DNA of 64,000 nucleotides from Pseudomonadales bacterium (GTDB taxonomy: Bacteria; Pseudomonadota; Gammaproteobacteria; Pseudomonadales; Halieaceae). This document shows, in pieces, positions 24,407 to 32,140 of this stretch. How positions within the stretch are numbered: the first letter of the stretch is position 1; the number at the start of each line of letters is the position of its first letter. Under the pieces are notes generated by a model. It searched no databases. It saw only the letters and a list, made by a program, of their open reading frames with translations, and was not told the DNA's origin. The position numbers were made by a program, and so were the translations under genes. The stretch spans positions 434,001 to 498,000 of the forward strand of contig JACKNO010000002.1 of assembly GCA_024234815.1 (NCBI GenBank), read 5' to 3'.

Positions 24407-25807
24407 TCAAAACCCCACATTGCCACTCGGCATCGGCGGATAGTCACCCACCACAGGTCCGTTGCGCTCAACCGCCGCGATCGACTCCTCCATGATAGCC
24501 AGGCCCTCCAGCAGGACCTCGGGCGGCATGTTCAACGCCGGATACATGCGTACCTGGGCCTGGTTATCGCAGATGGCCCAGACACCGCGCCGGAGCATTT
24601 CGTGCCGCACAGAGCGAGCCACGAAGAACTCTTCGTCCGGTTGCGACGGACCGGCGAAGGAGACGCCCATCAACAAGCCGAGACTGCGCACCTGGCTGAC
24701 GATGCCATAGCGCGACTCCCACGGCGCCATGCGTTGCGCGGCGAGCTCCGCGAGTTTGGCGGCGTGATCGATAATATTGTCGCGTTCGTAGATTTCCAGG
24801 GTTTTCAGGCAGGCGGCGCAGCCCGCCGGGGTGCCGGCGAAGGTGCTGCCCGCAGTCGCCCGCGGGTTGTCGCCGAGGATGTCATCGCGCGCGGCAACTC
24901 CGGCGCAGGGTTCGACACCGCCGGACATATTCTTGCCGGCCACCAGGATGTCGGGCACCACGCCGTAGTGCTCCACTCCCCACATTTTCGCGGTTCGGCC
25001 GAGGCCGGTCAGTACCTCGTCGGCTATCATGAGCCAATCGTACCTGTCGCAGATGCGGCGCACGCCGCGGAAGAATTCGCGGCTGGGAATCCAGTTACCG
25101 CCCTCCGCCAGGCCCGGCTCTATCAGTATGGCTGCGATGTTTTCGGCCGGCACCACGAACTCCGGGAGGTGGGTTTCGAGGTACCAGAGGCAATATTCGC
25201 TATATTGCGCATGACTCATGCCGGCGGGGATATTTTCCGAATAGGGAAACGGGGCCTTGAGCACGCCCCCCGCCCAGGCCTCCATGTACAGGTTGTTGTT
25301 GCTGTTGTAGGCACTGACCATCTTGGTGCCAAGGCCCTCGCCGTGGAAGCAGGACGTGAAGCTGATAATGTAACGGCGCCTGGTGTGGCACAGGGCCAGG
25401 TGAATGGCCGATTCGACCGCCTCGGTGCCGGACACTTCAAAGCTGAAACGCGGCAGCGCCTTGCCGGGCATCAGGTCTGCGAGCTTTTCCGTGAGCGGTA
25501 TTCGCAGCGGATGCTCCCACTGAAAGCCGTAGCGTTTGTGCGCCTCGTGCACCGCCTCGACAATCTCGGGGTGGCAGTTGCCCAGCGGGTTGGTCGCCCA
25601 GCCGCCCTGGAAATCGATGTAACGGTTGTCGTCCAGGTCCCAGACATAATCGCCCTCGGCCCGACCGACTATCATCTGCGCCGGAGGCTGGTAGCCTTTT
25701 TCGGCGCTGCGCCGCGCGGCGGCCGGATAACGCAGGCCATTGCGCAGATGCGGGAGACCCTGTTCAAGGAGGGCGCGGGATCTGGCGCCGGGCAACTCGT
25801 AACTCAT
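24407..25807 (-). CDS. Class III PLP aminotransferase (left cassette)
   Basis: The 466-residue fold-type-I, class III (omega) aminotransferase has the conserved WLMIADEVLTGLGRTAKM (Asp contacting the PLP nitrogen) and ILVAGKNMSGG (Schiff-base lysine). GSTFAGTPAGCAACLKTLEIYE is also typical. Substrates of this class are omega-amino acids, diamines or polyamines. The start overlaps the purU stop by 4 bp (ATGA), so the two are co-translated. Its neighbours suggest removal of a primary amine left after demethylation; the true substrate is not readable. Confidence 0.88.
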   Translation of the reverse strand: MSYELPGARSRALLEQGLPHLRNGLRYPAAARRSAEKGYQPPAQMIVGRAEGDYVWDLDDNRYIDFQGGWATNPLGNCHPEIVEAVHEAHKRYGFQWEHPLRIPLTEKLADLMPGKALPRFSFEVSGTEAVESAIHLALCHTRRRYIISFTSCFHGEGLGTKMVSAYNSNNNLYMEAWAGGVLKAPFPYSENIPAGMSHAQYSEYCLWYLETHLPEFVVPAENIAAILIEPGLAEGGNWIPSREFFRGVRRICDRYDWLMIADEVLTGLGRTAKMWGVEHYGVVPDILVAGKNMSGGVEPCAGVAARDDILGDNPRATAGSTFAGTPAGCAACLKTLEIYERDNIIDHAAKLAELAAQRMAPWESRYGIVSQVRSLGLLMGVSFAGPSQPDEEFFVARSVRHEMLRRGVWAICDNQAQVRMYPALNMPPEVLLEGLAIMEESIAAVERNGPVVGDYPPMPSGNVGF

Positions 25808-26676
25808 GACGTGAACACCACTGTTTTATTCCCCCGCACGATTACCCTGTCCTCCAGGTGATAGCGCAAACCGCGGGACAGTACCGACTGCTCCACATCG
25901 CGCCCCAGCCGCACCAGGTCATCCTTGTCGCAGCTGTGGTTAACCCGGATCACATCCTGCTCGATAATCGGCCCCTCATCGAGATCCTGGGTGACGTAAT
26001 GACAGGTGGCGCCGATCAGCTTTACGCCGCGCTCGTAGGCTCGCAGGTAAGGGTTGGCGCCGACAAACGAGGGCAGGAAACTGTGGTGGATATTGATCAG
26101 CCTGCCGGCGTAGGCCTCGCAAATCTGCGGTGGGATGATCTGCATGTAGCGCGCCAGCACGACGGTCTCTGCACGGTGGCGCTCGATGATTTCAGACATC
26201 TGCCGAAAAGCCCCGCTTTTCTCCTCTTTTGGCACTGGTACGTAATGAAAGGGTATGCCGTGCCATTCCACCATGCTGCGCAGGTTTTCGTGGTTGGAAA
26301 TTACGCAGGGAATCTGGCAGGCCAGGTCGCCACTCTTCCAGCGGTGCAGGATATCGGCCAGGCAGTGAGAGGCGTGACTGGCCAGCAGCACAACCCGCTG
26401 CAATTCGCTGTTGTTGCGCAGGACCCAGTGCATCCCGTGATCTTCCGCCAGCGGAGCGAATTCCCTGCGAAAATCATCGAGACTGACCGACAGTGAGCTG
26501 GCGCTGATCACATTGCGCATGAAAAACCAGCCCTGCTCCACATCGGTGTGGTGATTGGATTCTGTAAGCGAGCCGCCACGATCGGCGACAAACCGGGATA
26601 CCGCCGCCACGATACCCACCTTGTCCGGGCAGGATATAACCAGCGTATAGCTTGCCGTCTTCTTTGATTCGACCAT
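25804..26676 (-). CDS. purU: Formyltetrahydrofolate deformylase
   Basis: The 290-residue protein has an N-terminal ACT domain (YTLVISCPDKVGIVAAVSRF, about residues 8-85) and a formyltransferase-like catalytic domain with LINIHHSFLPSF and GATCHYVTQDLDEGPIIEQD, carrying the catalytic Asn, His and Asp. It hydrolyses 10-formyl-THF to formate and THF. The ATG at 26676 with AAGGG upstream is preferred to the TTG one codon earlier. Being co-translated with an aminotransferase next to THF-linked demethylation genes, it probably drains one-carbon units to formate, which the Fds complex can oxidise. Confidence 0.92.
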   Translation of the reverse strand: MVESKKTASYTLVISCPDKVGIVAAVSRFVADRGGSLTESNHHTDVEQGWFFMRNVISASSLSVSLDDFRREFAPLAEDHGMHWVLRNNSELQRVVLLASHASHCLADILHRWKSGDLACQIPCVISNHENLRSMVEWHGIPFHYVPVPKEEKSGAFRQMSEIIERHRAETVVLARYMQIIPPQICEAYAGRLINIHHSFLPSFVGANPYLRAYERGVKLIGATCHYVTQDLDEGPIIEQDVIRVNHSCDKDDLVRLGRDVEQSVLSRGLRYHLEDRVIVRGNKTVVFTS

Positions 26677-26716
26677 CAATGATTACCCTTTTAATGCGCT
26701 GGTTCCGGCGGACTGT

Positions 26717-26753
26717 TTGAATATCTGTTCAATTATCTGTATGCGTATATAAT
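26717..26753 (+). promoter_or_regulatory. Divergent promoter region with small repeats and TATAAT box
   Basis: In the 141 bp between purU and the TetR-GNAT gene there is an inverted repeat TTGAA (26717-26721) / TTCAA (26728-26732), a direct repeat TATCTGT (26722-26728 and 26734-26740; 12-bp period), and a perfect TATAAT (26748-26753) on the plus strand. No good -35 stands 17 nt upstream. The repeats are plausible autoregulatory sites for the TetR domain. Confidence 0.35.
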
Positions 26754-26817
26754 GCCAGTAACATCGGGCATTTCCAAGCGCGACACCGCGCGAACCAGGG
26801 CTTGGCAGGCGGACATC

Positions 26818-27942
26818 ATGGGCGAAAAGAAACCCGGCATCAGCACCACCATCCAGGCGGAACGCCGGCGCCTGCTGGTGGACGCTACGATCAGCGCCAT
26901 CTCTGAGCACGGCCTGCCTAAACTCACCCTCGCCAAGATAGCAGACATCGCCGGGCTCAGCGCCGGCTCGGTCAACTTCCACTTCGCCAGCAAAGAGGCC
27001 CTGCTGCTGGAGACCCTTACCGAACTCGCCCTGGAGTTTGAGCAGCGCATCCTGCTGGCCCTCGACAACGCCGGCAATAACCCGGCCGACAGATTGCTGG
27101 CCATGTTCGAAGCCTCGCTGGACCCGAATATCACCGAGCCGCGCAAGACCGCCGTGTGGTTCGCCTTTACCTCCGAAGCACGCTCGCGGGAGGACTACCA
27201 GCGTATCTGCGGCGCCCAGGACAAAAAGATTTTCAATATCACCCTGCAGCTTTGCGACGAAATCATTCACCAGGGCAATCGCGAGGGCCTCATGAACGCC
27301 CGCGCGATGGCCAACGCCGTGCAGGGCCTTATCGACGAGATATGGGAAGCGATACTCTACGCCGGAGAGGGTTATGACCGGGATGACGCCCGTTTCATGT
27401 ACCTGTCCTTCCTGGCCAGTGTTTTTCCCTGGGCGTACGAGATGCCCCACAGCCAGGGCGCACGCGAAGGGCAACTGGCAACAGCCGACAAGTCCCTGCG
27501 CATCGTGCGGGCCGGTCGGGAGCAACTGGGCGACCTCGCCCGCCTGTTCGATCTCTACCGCCAGTTTTACCGGCAGAAGGCCGATGCGGCGCTGGCCCGA
27601 AAATTTATGGGCGACAACCTGAAGAAAGCGCGCTCGGTGGTGTTTATCGCCCTGGACAGCGACGACAACGCGCTGGGCTTCACCCAACTCTACCCGGGCT
27701 GGTGCTCAGTCAGCGCAAACCCTGTCTGGACCCTGTACGACCTTTTCGTTGATCCGGCCGTACGTCAACGCGGCGTCGGCAGGGCGTTGATGCAGGCGGC
27801 GGAAAAAATGGCGCGCAAATCCAGGGCCAGCCGGATCGACCTGGAAACGGCGATCGACAATTACGGCGCCCAGGCCCTGTACGAATCACTGGGCTATGAA
27901 CGGGAGCTGGAGTTTTACAAGTATTCACTGAGCCTGGTGTAG
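26818..27942 (+). CDS. BetI-like TetR regulator fused to a GNAT acetyltransferase
   Basis: The 374-residue protein starts at ATG 26818 (MGEKKPGISTTIQ). Residues about 10-60 form a TetR helix-turn-helix (LTLAKIADIAGLSAGSVNFHF); 60-210 match a BetI-type C-terminal domain, with the RKTAVWFAFTSEARSREDYQ segment also seen in the second TetR here (KLAVWFGFLGEARSRPTYQ). Residues about 230-374 form a GNAT domain with the acetyl-CoA-binding DPAVRQRGVGRALMQAAEKM and the C-terminal NYGAQALYESLGYERE. No stop or frameshift separates the parts. A repressor joined to an acetyltransferase could sense or modify an amine ligand; this is inference. It is divergent from purU. Confidence 0.88.
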   Translation: MGEKKPGISTTIQAERRRLLVDATISAISEHGLPKLTLAKIADIAGLSAGSVNFHFASKEALLLETLTELALEFEQRILLALDNAGNNPADRLLAMFEASLDPNITEPRKTAVWFAFTSEARSREDYQRICGAQDKKIFNITLQLCDEIIHQGNREGLMNARAMANAVQGLIDEIWEAILYAGEGYDRDDARFMYLSFLASVFPWAYEMPHSQGAREGQLATADKSLRIVRAGREQLGDLARLFDLYRQFYRQKADAALARKFMGDNLKKARSVVFIALDSDDNALGFTQLYPGWCSVSANPVWTLYDLFVDPAVRQRGVGRALMQAAEKMARKSRASRIDLETAIDNYGAQALYESLGYERELEFYKYSLSLV

Positions 27943-27957
27943 ACCCGCCACCGGGAC

Positions 27958-29352
27958 TCACTCCGGTGCCAGAACCTCGGCGTGCTTGCCGGACCTGATC
28001 TCTTCCTGCGCCAGCTCCAGCGCCTTGCGCAGCGCCAGCACCAGGTCGTCTATCTGCTCCCGGCTTATGATCAACGGGGGCGACATGATGCAGATGTTGA
28101 TCAGCGGTCGCACCAGCAGGCCGAACTGGTGGCAGTAGCTGTCCACCAGGTCGCCCAGCGCGTAATCCTGGGACAGTAACTGCTCGCCACTGGCGCCGGT
28201 TTCGTGACGCATCTCCACCGCGGCCATCAGCCCGATGCCCCGCACATCCGCCACCAGCGGAATGTCGCGCAATGTGCGCAGTTGCCGCTGGAAATACGGA
28301 CCGATATCGCGCACATGCTGCAGCAGGTTCTCGCGCTCGATAATATCCCAACTGGCCAGGGCCGCGGCACAGGAAACCGGGTTGGCGGACCAGGTATAGC
28401 CGTTGCTGTAGATATTGCCGCGCGAATCCTCGCCGGATATATCGTCGATAAAGGCATCGGATACCGCGAAACCACCCAGCGGCACATAGCCGGAGGTGAG
28501 GCCCTTGGCGAAGGTGATGATATCCGGCACCACATCGAAAACTTTCTCCGAGGCAAACCAGTAGCCGAGACGCCCGAAGGCGGTAACCACCTCGTCGGCG
28601 ATGTAGACGATGCCGTACTTCTTCACCACTTCCCAGCAGCGGCGGTTGTAATCCGCTGGCGGCACAACCACCCCCCCCGAACCCAGGACCGGCTCGGCGA
28701 TGAAACACATGACATTGTCCGGGCCCAGTTCGAGGATCTTGCTCTCCAACTCCTCCACCAGGAAGTCACAGAAGGCCGCTTCGCTGAGTTCCTGGTGATG
28801 GTGGAAGTGGGAGGGCGAGCTCAGGAAATGGACGTAGTCCTGGTGGGTGTCCATCGCCGTCTTGTCGCGCTCCTTGCCGGTGACAGAGGCGGATAAAAAG
28901 GTACTGCCGTGATAACCGCGATCGCGCGCCAGGATATGTTTGCGGTTGCGACGGCCCTTGATGTTGTTCGCCAGTTGGCAAAGGCGCAGGGCCGAGTCAA
29001 CGGCGGTGGAGCCGCCGGTGGTAAAGAATACCCGGTTGAGGTCACCCGGAGTCTCGGAGGCAATGCGTTTCGCCAGCTCGACCTCCCGCGGGTTAATGGT
29101 CGAAAACGCGGTGGAATAACCCAGGCGCATGATCTGCTCGGAGACGGCGTCGGCAATTTCCCGCCGACCGTAACCGGTCTGCATGCACCACATGCCGGCG
29201 GGGCCGTCGATCATGCGCCGGCCCTCGTCATCGGTAATGTAAATGCCCTCCCCGCTCACGATCACCGGGGTTGAATCGTCCTCACCCAGTGCCGGAAGAT
29301 CGGCCCAGGGATGCAGGGAATGGCGGTTGAACTGGCGTCGGCAGGACGACAC
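27958..29352 (-). CDS. Class III PLP aminotransferase (right operon)
   Basis: The 464-residue omega-aminotransferase has VYIADEVVTAFGRLGYWF and IITFAKGLTSGYVPLGG (PLP lysine), with FTTGGSTAVDSALRLC near the cofactor phosphate. It resembles SpuC/putrescine- or beta-alanine-type transaminases, but that is only a class-level resemblance. It is the last gene of the seven-gene minus-strand operon, 10 bp after the Rieske gene. Its 3' end converges on the TetR-GNAT gene 15 bp away. Confidence 0.88.
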   Translation of the reverse strand: MSSCRRQFNRHSLHPWADLPALGEDDSTPVIVSGEGIYITDDEGRRMIDGPAGMWCMQTGYGRREIADAVSEQIMRLGYSTAFSTINPREVELAKRIASETPGDLNRVFFTTGGSTAVDSALRLCQLANNIKGRRNRKHILARDRGYHGSTFLSASVTGKERDKTAMDTHQDYVHFLSSPSHFHHHQELSEAAFCDFLVEELESKILELGPDNVMCFIAEPVLGSGGVVVPPADYNRRCWEVVKKYGIVYIADEVVTAFGRLGYWFASEKVFDVVPDIITFAKGLTSGYVPLGGFAVSDAFIDDISGEDSRGNIYSNGYTWSANPVSCAAALASWDIIERENLLQHVRDIGPYFQRQLRTLRDIPLVADVRGIGLMAAVEMRHETGASGEQLLSQDYALGDLVDSYCHQFGLLVRPLINICIMSPPLIISREQIDDLVLALRKALELAQEEIRSGKHAEVLAPE

Positions 29353-29362
29353 GGGGAAACTC

Positions 29363-30619
29363 CTATACGGTACCGGCCAGTGTCACCAGGTACCAGTGAA
29401 TAAATGACTTCAGGGTATTTTCGAACTCCGGGTGGTAGGGGCCGGGCTCAAAGAAGCGTGAATTTACACCCTCACTGTTCCTGGTGATGATGAATTCGTC
29501 CTCCAGCGTGGTGTTGTGCCACAGCCAGGTAAGCTTGTCGCGCTCGTAGTCCAGGCCCTCGCGTGCATCCCCCCGGACAAACCACACGAGCTCCATATCG
29601 GTTGCGGTCAGGCCGCGCGGTAGAAATCGGTACAACACGCAATGATCCGGATAATTCAACATGAACGACAGAGGTCCCATCTGGTAATCCCCGACACCGC
29701 CGTCGTAATCCTTTATCTGTCCCATCAGCGGGGCCACGGGCTGCCCGTCCTCACTGCCGGTCAGGTAACCGTCGAACAGACCGTAGCGGCTGGTATAGAC
29801 ACAGCAGCCAAAACCCTCGGCGTTACCATAAATACGCTCGTATTCCTTGCCCATGCCCTTGACCCCTGTCACGGACTCCGTCCGGTCCAGCATGGCCTGC
29901 ACCACATCGGCGACTTTGGCATCCATATCCTTGAGCGTGTGCATGCGGGCGTAGGCGCGGTGCGAGGTAGCGCAGTGATAGCACTCGAGGTAGTTCTCCA
30001 GCACCAGCTTCCAGTTCGCATCCACACGGTAGGTCTGCTTGTGGGCGATTTTGGCGTTGGCCAGATCGTAGGCTCCCAACGGTTCTTCAAGGTTCTGTAA
30101 CGGGCCGAGAAAGTCCGCCGCCCGGGGATCGCAGTTGATAAACACCAGGCCCATGTAAACCACCACCCGCGCCTGTTTCAGGCCGTGTGCGGACATATCG
30201 AAATCCGGGCGCACAGTCATTTCGCGGGCGGCCTTGAGACTGCCGTCAGTGTTATAAACCCAACCGTGATACGGGCAGACGAACGTCTTGCGATGGCCAC
30301 TGCCAGCCTCGCACACCCGCGCACCGCGGTGGCGACAGACATTCATCAGGGCGTGAATCTCGCCACTGTCGGCGCGCACGATAATGATCGAATCCTCGCC
30401 GATGTCCAGCAGCAGGTAATCGCCAGGCGCGGCCAACTCGGAAACGTGAGCGGCGTAGATCCAGCTGCGAAAAACCAGCGCGCCGAGTTCCCGCTCATAA
30501 ACGAGATGCGAGCGGTAGAAATAGGAATCGATGGCGTGGTCGGGTCGCCGCACAGCGGCGCGCAGCTTGTCAGCGAGTTTCGACGTGGAATCTTCGACGT
30601 CAGTGGCAATAAACTTCAT
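29363..30619 (-). CDS. Rieske non-heme iron oxygenase, alpha subunit (quaternary-amine type)
   Basis: The 418-residue protein has a Rieske [2Fe-2S] site CRHRGARVCEAGSGHR then CPYHGW, and the mononuclear-iron motif NWKLVLENYLECYHCATSH. The residue bridging Rieske and iron sites is Glu (E-x-x-H) where aromatic dioxygenases have Asp; Glu is characteristic of carnitine, glycine-betaine and stachydrine oxygenases. This suggests N-demethylation (formaldehyde release) or C-N cleavage of a quaternary amine. Start: ATG 30619 with GGTGA upstream, not the upstream in-frame ATG. A promoter lies at 30664-30693. No ferredoxin-reductase partner is encoded in the window. Confidence 0.88.
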   Translation of the reverse strand: MKFIATDVEDSTSKLADKLRAAVRRPDHAIDSYFYRSHLVYERELGALVFRSWIYAAHVSELAAPGDYLLLDIGEDSIIIVRADSGEIHALMNVCRHRGARVCEAGSGHRKTFVCPYHGWVYNTDGSLKAAREMTVRPDFDMSAHGLKQARVVVYMGLVFINCDPRAADFLGPLQNLEEPLGAYDLANAKIAHKQTYRVDANWKLVLENYLECYHCATSHRAYARMHTLKDMDAKVADVVQAMLDRTESVTGVKGMGKEYERIYGNAEGFGCCVYTSRYGLFDGYLTGSEDGQPVAPLMGQIKDYDGGVGDYQMGPLSFMLNYPDHCVLYRFLPRGLTATDMELVWFVRGDAREGLDYERDKLTWLWHNTTLEDEFIITRNSEGVNSRFFEPGPYHPEFENTLKSFIHWYLVTLAGTV

Positions 30620-30663
30620 ACTTTCACCGGCAGCAGGCAGCACTGCTAAAAGTCTTGAGCCAC

Positions 30664-30693
30664 AGTATAGCAATGACTTGTACAAATATACAA
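30664..30693 (-). promoter_or_regulatory. Sigma-70-type promoter for the Rieske-aminotransferase pair
   Basis: On the minus strand, TTGTAT (30693-30688), an 18-nt spacer and TATACT (30669-30664) form a good promoter in the 120-bp gap after the glutamine-synthetase-like gene. The spacer contains TTGTACAA, an 8-bp palindrome, and TTGTA/TACAA half sites, which may be an operator. It would let the last two genes of the operon be expressed separately. Confidence 0.5.
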
Positions 30694-30739
30694 TTTTCTA
30701 AATGGTGATTCAGATTTCTGAATTGCCCACTTTTCAGCA

Positions 30740-32140
30740 CTACAGCGCGCGCAGGTACCACTCGTAGTCCAGGTTCGATATACAGGCGTGAAACGCCTCG
30801 CACTCGGCCCGGCGCATACTGCCGAAAGCGCTGCAATAGGCCTCTCCCAGGTAGGCTGGCATAACCGATGAAGCACCGAAGGCCGCCAGGGCCTGCTCCC
30901 AACGCGTGGGCAGGGTGATCTGCTGTTCATCCAGCAGGGTTCCCTCGGCGATCATCGGACCGGGCTCGCACTGCAGGTTTATGCCGTGCAGGATGCCGGC
31001 CAGGACGGCGGCCGTCACCAGGTAGGGATTGGCGTCGGCGCCCGCCACCCGGTGCTCTATGCGCCGGTTCTCGTGACCGGATACCGGGATACGCAGGCTC
31101 ACGTCCCGGTGGTTGTAACCCCAACTCGGTGAGAGGGGCACATAGGTTCCAGGCACGAAACGGCGGTAGGAGTTGGCATTGGGAGCGAAGATCGCCATGG
31201 CATCAGTCATGGTCTCCGCCAGCCCGCCAATAGCGTGGCGCAGCAGCGGCGAAATCGCCGGTTGTATCGCGCTGCCCGGTTCGCTGAAAACATTCTCACC
31301 GCGGGCATCATACAGACTGGTGTGAATATGCAGGCCGCTGCCCGCGCTGCCGGCGAAGGGCTTGGCCATAAACGTGGCAGAGATACCCTGCTGCAGCGCC
31401 ACTCCCTTGACGATTCGTTTCAACAGCAGCGCGTGATCACAGGCCACCAGGGGGTCGTCGACATGGCGGGTATTGATCTCCCACTGGCCCGGCGCAAACT
31501 CCGACAACATGGCGATCACTGGAACCCCCTGCTGTTCACAGGCGCTGCGCACGCCATCGAGAAAGGCATCGTACTGCCACATATCCTCGGCCATGGCGAA
31601 CTGTATGCCGCCCTGCTCCCCGCCGATACCGGGGATGCGGCCCAGCAGCGGCTTCGGCACCACGCCATCGCCCCGGGCCACCAGGTAGAACTCCAGCTCA
31701 GTGGCGATCACGGGCTTCAGGCCGATCTCCGCGAAGCGTGCGACGACGCCGGCGAGCACATGGCGCGGGTCCATCCAGGCGGGTCGCCCATCGAGATTGT
31801 AGTGGCAGGCGAGCACCTGCCCGGTGGGGGACCCCACCCATGGTATCGGGGCCAGGCTGCCACTCACCGGCAGTATGCGGTTGTCGGGTTCACCCGCTAC
31901 CAGGCGCGGGTCCACCTCGTGGTCATATTCGCCCATGGTGGTCACCAGCGACTGGGTGGCCGGGCATTTCAGCGACCCGGCAAACAGCGCATCGAAATCG
32001 CTGCGGTGAATTCGCTTGCAGCGAAAAATGCCGTTCATGTCCGGCATCAGCACTTCCAGCATCCGGGTATCCGGGTATCGCCGCAGAAAATCCTCCAGTT
32101 CCCTGTTAGCCCCTGTATTCACCATCACCTCATCTTCCAT
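30740..32140 (-). CDS. Glutamine synthetase family protein (PuuA-like gamma-glutamyl-amine ligase)
   Basis: The 466-residue GS-fold protein has KPVIATELEFYLV (metal-binding Glu), GQWEINTRHVDDPLVACDH, and ISATFMAKPFAGSAGSGLHIHTSL (catalytic core with metal His), followed by PNANSYRRFVPGTYVPLSPSWGYNHRDVSLRIP. It lacks the length and regulatory tail of GlnA and looks like the PuuA/SpuI group, which attaches glutamate to polyamines or other amines with ATP. The start at 32140 overlaps the upstream acyl-CoA synthetase gene by 11 bp. With a Pot importer and class III aminotransferases nearby, an amine substrate is likely; the exact one is unknown. Confidence 0.85.
   Translation of the reverse strand: MEDEVMVNTGANRELEDFLRRYPDTRMLEVLMPDMNGIFRCKRIHRSDFDALFAGSLKCPATQSLVTTMGEYDHEVDPRLVAGEPDNRILPVSGSLAPIPWVGSPTGQVLACHYNLDGRPAWMDPRHVLAGVVARFAEIGLKPVIATELEFYLVARGDGVVPKPLLGRIPGIGGEQGGIQFAMAEDMWQYDAFLDGVRSACEQQGVPVIAMLSEFAPGQWEINTRHVDDPLVACDHALLLKRIVKGVALQQGISATFMAKPFAGSAGSGLHIHTSLYDARGENVFSEPGSAIQPAISPLLRHAIGGLAETMTDAMAIFAPNANSYRRFVPGTYVPLSPSWGYNHRDVSLRIPVSGHENRRIEHRVAGADANPYLVTAAVLAGILHGINLQCEPGPMIAEGTLLDEQQITLPTRWEQALAAFGASSVMPAYLGEAYCSAFGSMRRAECEAFHACISNLDYEWYLRAL

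Noticed and set aside
24257..25861. Long open frame (534 codons) on the plus strand opposite the aminotransferase
   Set aside because: It is a GC-driven shadow of the class III aminotransferase and purU end; its product has the low-complexity His/Arg/Gly-rich look of antisense frames and no family motif.
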